From JAYZAP01 sp964645285 (lineage in GTDB: Bacteria > Pseudomonadota > Alphaproteobacteria > JAAXGF01): a stretch of DNA of 10,565 nt. Every line of letters begins with the position of its first letter. The first letter of the stretch is position 1. The position numbers and the translations under genes were made by a program. Below, piece after piece: positions 5,912 to 10,565 of the stretch. The notes under the pieces were generated by a model, which searched no databases, was not told the origin of the DNA, and saw only the letters and a list, made by a program, of their open reading frames with translations. The stretch spans positions 1-10,565 of the forward strand of contig CAZYDR010000120.1 in NCBI GenBank assembly GCA_964645285.1, written 5' to 3'.

Positions 5912-7031
5912 AGGCGGCGGTGGCGGTTTTGTCGGCTGCCGCCTCGATCTCGGCGGCTTTCTGCTCGACCAGTTCGACGATGTGATCGACTAGGCCGTCC
6001 TCGTCGATCTTGTGGTCGGCGACGCCGCTGATATAGACCAGATGACTACCCTTGCCGCCGCCGGTGACGCCGATATCGGTTTCCCGGGCCTCGCCGGGGC
6101 CGTTGACCACGCAGCCGATGATGGAGAGGGTCAGGGGCGTGGCGATCTGGGCCAGGCGCTCTTCCAGGGTCTCGACGGTCCTGATCACCTGGAACTGCTG
6201 GCGGGCGCAGGACGGGCAGGAGATGACGTTGACGCCCCGGTGACGCAGACCTAAGGTCTTGAGCATTTCGAAGCCGACCTTGATCTCCTCCACCGGATCG
6301 GCCGACAGGGACACCCGGATGGTATCGCCGATGCCCGACCACAGCAACATGCCGATGCCGACCGACGATTTGACCGTGCCGCCGGTCAGGCCGCCGGCTT
6401 CGGTAATGCCGATGTGCAGGGGATAGTCGCAGGCCTCGGCCAGACCCTGGTAGGCGGCCACGGCGAGGAACACGTCGGATGCCTTGACGCTGATCTTGAA
6501 GTCGAAAAAGTCGTTGTCCTCAAGGATGCGGGCGTGGTCCATGGCGCTCTCGACCATGGCTTCGGGGCAGGGCTCGCCATACTTTTCCAGCAGGTGGCGC
6601 TCCAAGGAGCCGGCGTTGACGCCGATGCGCATGGAGCAGCCGTGGTCGCGGGCCGCCTTGACCACCTCGCTGACCCGCTCGGGCTTGCCGATGTTGCTGG
6701 GATTGATGCGCAGGCAGGCGGCGCCGGCCTCGGCCGCCTCGATGGCCCGTTTGTAGTGGAAGTGAATGTCGGCGACGATCGGTACGGTGACCGCGTCGAC
6801 GATGGAGCGCAGCGCGGCGGTGGATTCCTCGTCAGGGCAGGACACCCGCACGATGTCGGCGCCCGCGTCTTCCAGGGCACGGATCTGGGCGATGGTTGCC
6901 GGGGCGTCGCTGGTCAGGGTGTTGGTCATGGACTGCACGGAAATCGGCGCGCCGTCGCCCACCGGTACGGCGCCGACGTTGACCCGCCGCGATTGGCGGC
7001 GGTCGATATCGCGATAGGGGCGAACGCTCAT
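5910..7031 (-). CDS. ispG: IspG (GcpE), 4Fe-4S HMBPP synthase of the MEP pathway
   Basis: IspG reduces 2-C-methyl-D-erythritol 2,4-cyclodiphosphate to HMBPP, the penultimate step of the non-mevalonate isoprenoid pathway, with electrons from flavodoxin or ferredoxin. The 373 residues match the short bacterial form. The TIM-barrel part covers about 1-265 (SVQSMTNT at 31-38, DIHFHYKRA at 88-96, LRINPSNIG at 107-115). The C-terminal cluster domain has Cys272 and Cys275 in SCPSCARQ and Cys307 in GCVVNGPGEA, the three expected cluster ligands, with Glu314 as the fourth. The tail after about 355 is alanine and glutamate rich. The ATG (7029-7031) gives the usual MSVRPYRDI start although no Shine-Dalgarno is obvious. 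It sits between the RodZ-like gene (87 bp upstream) and hisS, the same order as in E. coli. Its product feeds the isoprenoid chain of ubiquinone. Confidence 0.97.
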   Translation of the reverse strand: MSVRPYRDIDRRQSRRVNVGAVPVGDGAPISVQSMTNTLTSDAPATIAQIRALEDAGADIVRVSCPDEESTAALRSIVDAVTVPIVADIHFHYKRAIEAAEAGAACLRINPSNIGKPERVSEVVKAARDHGCSMRIGVNAGSLERHLLEKYGEPCPEAMVESAMDHARILEDNDFFDFKISVKASDVFLAVAAYQGLAEACDYPLHIGITEAGGLTGGTVKSSVGIGMLLWSGIGDTIRVSLSADPVEEIKVGFEMLKTLGLRHRGVNVISCPSCARQQFQVIRTVETLEERLAQIATPLTLSIIGCVVNGPGEARETDIGVTGGGKGSHLVYISGVADHKIDEDGLVDHIVELVEQKAAEIEAAADKTATAA

Positions 7032-7118
7032 GATGGGGGTCCGGACAATCTCAACATTCAGTGCAACTGATAACGTAGAGCGCGGCTGTCTGTAAAGCGA
7101 GCGTGCCGCTTCGCGGTA
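7032..7118 (-). other. Gap between the rodZ-like gene and ispG, with a weak hairpin
   Basis: On the minus strand, right after the rodZ-like TAA stop, a stem of seven pairs with one bulged A and a GCA loop lies at 7114-7097, followed only by TTTACA. It could be a weak terminator. TTTACA (7091-7096) resembles a -35 element, but no convincing -10 follows at 17 bp. Whether ispG has its own promoter cannot be settled here. Confidence 0.3.
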
Positions 7119-8282
7119 TTAATTGGCGGCGGTGCCGGCGAGGAGTTTCACCGGATCCAGCTCGACCCGGCGCTGAATGGCGCCGACCGCGCCAAGGGAC
7201 GGCGCTACCTGATCGCCGACTAGGATTTCGATGCCGCCGGCATTGCCGGTCATGAGCACCAGATTAGGCCGGTCGGGCACATGGTAGATATCGCCGGGCC
7301 GCAAAATGCGGGTAACCAGCAGTTCGTTGTCGGCGCCGGTGACCTGAATCCAGCTTTCTAACTGGGCCCGGAGGCGGATGGTGGACCCGACATTGGCCAT
7401 GCCGAACTCGCGCGGCACATAGGCGTCTGTATCGATCACCGGCGCGTCGGGAATGGCCGAGACGATTTCCTCGGGCGCTGTTTCCCGGGGCTCGGGGTGG
7501 GCTGAGATGGCTTCGCCAATCTCCGGTTCCGGCGCCTCGGTCTCGACCGGCTCGACGATGACGACTTCACTGGCCGCGGGTTCCGGTTCGGCGACGACGA
7601 CGGCTTTTACTTCGATCGTTTCGGCGGTCGGCTCCGGCGTCGCGGCGACTGTTTTCGGGATTTCCTCGGCAACGGCAACAACCGCTGTCTCCGGTTCAAC
7701 CGCCGGGGGCACTGCTTGGGCTACCGGCTCGGGCTCGGGCTCTGGCACAGGTTCGGGCTGGGCCTCGACAATCATGATTTCCGGGACAACCACGTTCTCC
7801 GGCACCGGCGGCACTTTCTCGACGACAACCCGGTCCACATTGGCCACGTAGTACCAGCCACCATAAGCGGCGGCGACCAGGGCCAGGCTGAGGGCTATGA
7901 GGGCGCTGGTGGGCACCCGTCCCTCGTCCTGGGGCGACGGGAAGGAGAGGTTCGGGCGGCTGTCGCGAAACGCGGTCTCGTCCTTGAAGCGGCGCACCAG
8001 GTCATCGGCGTCGAGTTCCAGATAGCCGGCATAGCTGCGCAGAAATCCGATGACGTAAGTCGGGCCGGGCAGGTCGTCGAAGCGGCCTTCTTCGAGGGCG
8101 AGCAGCTGTTCGTAGTGTATCCGCAACTCGTCGGCGACCACGGCAAGATCGACGCCACGGCGCACCCGGGCCTGGTACAGATCAGCGGCGACGTCGCTCT
8201 GCCGGGACAGATCATCGACCCCGACCTCACGCAGATGGCCGCCGAGCCGTTCGTCAGCCAATCGCTGCCTGGGTTGCGCCAT
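7119..8282 (-). CDS. rodZ: RodZ-like membrane protein with HTH and DUF4115 domains
   Basis: RodZ-type proteins span the inner membrane once and link the MreB cytoskeleton to the cell-wall elongation machinery. The 387 residues show the family layout: an N-terminal helix-turn-helix domain (about 33-100, with LYQARVRRGVDLAVVADELRI and LPGPTYVIGFLRSYAGYLELD split across it), a single membrane segment (about 123-146, rich in A, L, I), and a long linker (about 150-290) of proline, glutamate and valine including a PEPEPEP run. A C-terminal DUF4115 domain follows (about 292-378, with LRAQLESWIQVTG and RILRPGDIYHVP). The HTH would face the cytoplasm and DUF4115 the periplasm. The ATG at 8280-8282 begins MAQPRQRLADE. 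It precedes ispG and hisS as in E. coli. The gene symbol follows domain layout and synteny; a role in cell shape is inferred, and some alphaproteobacterial homologues are annotated only as HTH proteins. Confidence 0.85.
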   Translation of the reverse strand: MAQPRQRLADERLGGHLREVGVDDLSRQSDVAADLYQARVRRGVDLAVVADELRIHYEQLLALEEGRFDDLPGPTYVIGFLRSYAGYLELDADDLVRRFKDETAFRDSRPNLSFPSPQDEGRVPTSALIALSLALVAAAYGGWYYVANVDRVVVEKVPPVPENVVVPEIMIVEAQPEPVPEPEPEPVAQAVPPAVEPETAVVAVAEEIPKTVAATPEPTAETIEVKAVVVAEPEPAASEVVIVEPVETEAPEPEIGEAISAHPEPRETAPEEIVSAIPDAPVIDTDAYVPREFGMANVGSTIRLRAQLESWIQVTGADNELLVTRILRPGDIYHVPDRPNLVLMTGNAGGIEILVGDQVAPSLGAVGAIQRRVELDPVKLLAGTAAN

Positions 8283-8386
8283 GGTTTGTGTCCGCCGCTT
8301 GTCGGGCTGCGTTTGCGCCCAATATCTAAGTGTAACCTGTTATACTATCGCGCAATTTGCTTACGGGCAAACGGCTGCAGCGGGCG
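8283..8386 (-). promoter_or_regulatory. Gap between lysC and rodZ with a candidate promoter
   Basis: On the minus strand TATAAC (8344-8339) matches the -10 consensus at five of six bases. A TTGCCC lies 20 bp upstream, further than ideal, while shifting to TAGTAT gives 17 bp with a four-of-six -10. The transcript would start near 8332, about 50 nt before the rodZ-like ATG, and could serve the whole rodZ-to-prmC cluster. No intrinsic terminator was seen after lysC, so read-through from lysC is also possible. Confidence 0.45.
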
Positions 8387-9607
8387 TTACGCGGTATCCA
8401 GGCCGTAGGCGCTGTGCAGGGAGCGGAGCGCCAGTTCCAGGTACTCCTCGGCGATGAGCACGCTGACCTTGATCTCGGAGGTCGAAATCACCTGGATATT
8501 GATGCCCTTGTCGGCCAGGGACTGGAACATCTCGGCCGCCACGCCGGCGTGGCTGCGCATGCCGACGCCGATTACCGAAACCTTGACCACGTTGCCGTCC
8601 CGGGTCAGGGATTTGCAGTCGAACCCCCGGTCGGCGCGTTCGAGCAGCTGAACGGCGCGGTTAAGATCGGCCTTGGTCACCGTGAAGGTCAGGTCGGTCA
8701 TGGAATCGTCAGCCGAGACGTTCTGCACGATCATATCGACGTTGACGTTGGCCTCGGCCAGAGGGCCAAATATAGCAGCGGCGACGCCGGGCTTGTCGGC
8801 GACCCCTACCAGGGTGATCTTCGCTTCGTCGCGGCTGTATGCGATGCCGCTCACCAGTTGCTCTTCCACGATTTCATCCTCATCAACGACCAGGGTTCCA
8901 GGGGCATCGGTAAAGCTCGAAAGCACCTGCAGGCGAACCCGGTGCTTCATGGCCATGGCGACGGCGCGGGTCTGCAGCACCTTGGCACCCTGGGAGGCCA
9001 TTTCGAGCATTTCTTCGTAGGTCACCTTATCAAGCTTGTGGGCCTGGGTGACGATCCGTGGATCGGCGGTAAACACCCCATCCACGTCGGTATAGATATC
9101 GCAGCGCTCGGCGCCCAACGCCGCCGCCAGGGCCACCGCCGAGGTATCCGAGCCGCCGCGCCCCAGGGTGGTGACGCGGCCGTCGGGGCCAACCCCCTGG
9201 AAACCGGCGATTACCGCCACATGGCCGAGGGCGAAGCGCTTGTTAAGCTCGTCGGTGTCGATAGACAGGATGCGCGCCTTGCCGTGCTCGTCGTCGGTCT
9301 GTACGGCGATCTGCCAGCCATGCCACGACCGCGCCGCTACGCTGAGGTCCTGGAGCGCCAGGGCCAGCAGGCCGCTGGTCACCTGCTCGCCGGTAGCGAC
9401 CACCGCGTCGTATTCCCGGGCATCGTGGAGCGGCGCCGCCTGGGCGACCCATTCGATCAGTTGATCGGTGACCCCGGCCATGGCGGAGACCACCACGGCG
9501 ATCTCATGGCCGTCATCGACCGCCGCCTTGACCCGCTGGGCCACCGCCTTGATACGGTCGATATCGCCAACTGACGTACCGCCGAACTTCTGAACGATTC
9601 GGGCCAT
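8387..9607 (-). CDS. lysC: Aspartate kinase (aspartokinase) with paired ACT domains
   Basis: Aspartokinase phosphorylates L-aspartate with ATP, the first step towards lysine, methionine, threonine and diaminopimelate. The 406 residues fit the monofunctional type. The kinase domain has KFGGTSV (7-13), ATGEQV (71-76), TLGRGGSDTSA (147-157) and YTDVDGVFTADPR (172-184). Two ACT regulatory domains follow at about 263-330 and 342-405, which in the family bind end-product amino acids such as lysine or threonine for feedback inhibition; which one acts here cannot be read from sequence. I chose the ATG at 9605-9607, giving MARIVQKFGG; an in-frame ATG five codons upstream is possible but less typical. 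It is transcribed away from ubiG. No homoserine dehydrogenase domain is fused. In many alphaproteobacteria ptsP lies between lysC and prfA; it is absent here. Confidence 0.96.
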   Translation of the reverse strand: MARIVQKFGGTSVGDIDRIKAVAQRVKAAVDDGHEIAVVVSAMAGVTDQLIEWVAQAAPLHDAREYDAVVATGEQVTSGLLALALQDLSVAARSWHGWQIAVQTDDEHGKARILSIDTDELNKRFALGHVAVIAGFQGVGPDGRVTTLGRGGSDTSAVALAAALGAERCDIYTDVDGVFTADPRIVTQAHKLDKVTYEEMLEMASQGAKVLQTRAVAMAMKHRVRLQVLSSFTDAPGTLVVDEDEIVEEQLVSGIAYSRDEAKITLVGVADKPGVAAAIFGPLAEANVNVDMIVQNVSADDSMTDLTFTVTKADLNRAVQLLERADRGFDCKSLTRDGNVVKVSVIGVGMRSHAGVAAEMFQSLADKGINIQVISTSEIKVSVLIAEEYLELALRSLHSAYGLDTA

Positions 9608-9747
9608 GGCAGGTTCCATGTGCGGCGAAAGTGGGGGCGCAACGGGGCAAAACGATGTCAAATGCCCTGTTGCGGCGCGAAAGGCGGGTATACATACTTG
9701 GCCGACGCCCCGGTTTCAAGCCCGGGCTCCACAGGGAACCTACCGCC
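9608..9747. promoter_or_regulatory. Divergent promoter region between lysC and ubiG
   Basis: This 140-bp gap must hold signals for both directions. Towards lysC, the best pair is TTGAAA (9714-9719) and TATGTA (9691-9696) 17 bp apart on the minus strand, a good -35 with a weak -10. A perfect TTGACA also occurs on the minus strand near 9659-9664 but has no -10. Towards ubiG, TATACA (9689-9694) is a possible -10 without a matching -35, and AGGGA (9733-9737) is a plausible ribosome site ten bases before the ATG. A 10-bp palindrome AGCCCGGGCT (9719-9728) lies just upstream of it. Confidence 0.4.
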
Positions 9748-10509
9748 ATGGCTCACGCCGCCGCTCAAACGCCGTCTTCCGTCGATGCCCAAGAGGTTGC
9801 CCGGTTCGCGGCCCTGGCCGACGAGTGGTGGGACCCGGCCGGTGGATTGGCCCCGTTGCACGCGCTAAACCCGGTCCGTCTCGAGTTCATCCGCGACCAT
9901 CTGGCCAGCCATCTCGGGCGCGATCCCCTGGCCGACGGGCCGCTCCATGGGGTGCGGCTACTCGATGTGGGCTGCGGCGGTGGCTTGCTCTGCGAGCCCT
10001 TGGCGCGGCTCGGCGCCACCGTGGTAGGCATTGACGCGGCTGGCGAGAATACGGCCGTGGCTGCCGCCCATGCCACCCAGTCGGGGCTCCATATCGACTA
10101 CCGCCACACCACCGCTGGGGCCCTGGCTGCCGCCGGTGAGAGCTTCGACGCGGTGATCACCATGGAAGTCATCGAGCATGTGGCCGACGTGGACGGCTTC
10201 GTGACCGCCTGCGGCGCTCTGGTTAGACCCGGCGGGTTGCTGATGGCGGCGACTCTCAACCGCACGCCCCAGGCTTTTGCCCTGGCCATCGTCGGCGCCG
10301 AATATCTGCTCCGTTGGCTGGCGCCCGGTACTCACGACTGGCGCAAGTTCGTACGCCCGGCCGAACTCGCCCGCAACCTTCGGGCCGGCGGTATCACCGT
10401 CACGGAAATGGCCGGCGCGCGTTACAGCCCAGTCAATGGAACCTGGTCCCTGTCGCGCGACCTGTCGGTCAACTACATGGTGATGGGCGTGAAAGAAGAG
10501 ACTCATTGA
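9748..10509 (+). CDS. ubiG: UbiG, ubiquinone biosynthesis O-methyltransferase
   Basis: UbiG is the SAM-dependent methyltransferase that performs both O-methylations in ubiquinone synthesis (COQ3 is the mitochondrial counterpart), acting at the membrane surface. The 253 residues are typical. The N-terminus has the family signature VARFAALADEWWDP (17-30) and LHALNPVRLEFIRDH (37-51). SAM-binding motif I is LLDVGCGGG (71-79), the second acidic motif is VVGIDAAGEN (92-101), and EVIEHV (140-145) and NRT (171-173) follow. Residues about 173-200 are hydrophobic with basic ends and match the region reported to touch membrane lipids in E. coli UbiG. I chose the ATG at 9748-9750 because it precedes the conserved start region; the frame is open upstream to 9631, but that extension shows no family features. 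It is the only plus-strand gene and is divergent from lysC. A strong hairpin follows its stop. Confidence 0.95.
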   Translation: MAHAAAQTPSSVDAQEVARFAALADEWWDPAGGLAPLHALNPVRLEFIRDHLASHLGRDPLADGPLHGVRLLDVGCGGGLLCEPLARLGATVVGIDAAGENTAVAAAHATQSGLHIDYRHTTAGALAAAGESFDAVITMEVIEHVADVDGFVTACGALVRPGGLLMAATLNRTPQAFALAIVGAEYLLRWLAPGTHDWRKFVRPAELARNLRAGGITVTEMAGARYSPVNGTWSLSRDLSVNYMVMGVKEETH

Positions 10510-10525
10510 AAAGCGCGTTCAAGCA

Positions 10526-10565
10526 CCACGCGGCTCCCGCCGCATAAGCGGCGGGAGCCGCGTGG
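10526..10565 (+). terminator. 18-bp perfect GC-rich hairpin after ubiG
   Basis: The left arm (10526-10543) and right arm (10548-10565) are perfect reverse complements over 18 bp with an ATAA loop (10544-10547). The stem is almost entirely G/C and starts 16 bp after the ubiG stop. This is the shape of a strong intrinsic terminator, probably working in both directions if a T-tract follows. The window ends exactly at the last stem base, so the T-tract and any further pairing cannot be seen. Confidence 0.75.

Noticed and set aside
8357..9574. Long open plus-strand frame opposite lysC (405 codons).
   Set aside because: Antisense to intact aspartokinase with all motifs; the translated product is compositionally odd (rich in G, H, D, V) and has no recognisable domain.
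9659..9664. Perfect TTGACA on the minus strand as the lysC -35.
   Set aside because: The bases 16-19 bp downstream are GC-rich with no -10 resemblance.
9631..9747. Upstream in-frame extension of ubiG from an ATG at 9631.
   Set aside because: UbiG proteins start shortly before VARFxxLAxEWWDP; the extension is basic, unlike the family, and occupies the divergent promoter region.

Overview
This window looks like chromosome from a GC-rich alphaproteobacterium, probably a Rhodospirillales-like or other early-branching lineage. The argument rests on content and order: a DUF4167 protein (a family I know from alphaproteobacteria) sits between prmC and clpB, aspartokinase is divergent from ubiG, and the housekeeping proteins read as proteobacterial. 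No species can be named from the sequence alone. I see no insertion sequence, prophage, CRISPR array, tRNA or rRNA.

Layout, read in the direction of transcription (mostly the minus strand, right to left). At the right end ubiG (9748-10509, plus) diverges from lysC (minus, 8387-9607). A strong GC-rich hairpin follows ubiG at the very edge of the window. Left of lysC comes a tight minus-strand cluster: a RodZ-like membrane protein (7119-8282), ispG (5910-7031), hisS (4654-5898), a glutamyl-tRNA reductase hemA (3378-4646), prfA (2308-3381) and prmC (1448-2311). From ispG to prmC the genes are 11 bp or less apart or overlap by 4 bp, so they are very likely co-transcribed. A 212-bp AT-richer gap (1236-1447) with a perfect DnaA-box sequence and several inverted repeats precedes a small DUF4167 gene (777-1235). 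A hairpin follows that gene, then a sigma-32 (RpoH)-type promoter drives clpB, whose first 203 codons are in the window.

How the genes fit together: prfA and prmC are a functional pair, since PrmC methylates the GGQ glutamine of release factor 1. hemA and hisS link the cluster to aminoacyl-tRNA use. ispG makes isoprenoid precursors, and UbiG finishes ubiquinone, which carries an isoprenoid tail. In E. coli the same genes form two separate groups, rodZ-ispG-hisS and hemA-prfA-prmC; here they are contiguous.

The most notable point is hemA. Alphaproteobacteria classically make 5-aminolevulinate with ALA synthase (Shemin/C4 route), so an intact glutamyl-tRNA reductase (C5 route) in this context is unexpected. 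The second is the structured, unrecognised leader region of the DUF4167 gene. The rest is ordinary housekeeping sequence, and I found no convincing new multi-gene system.
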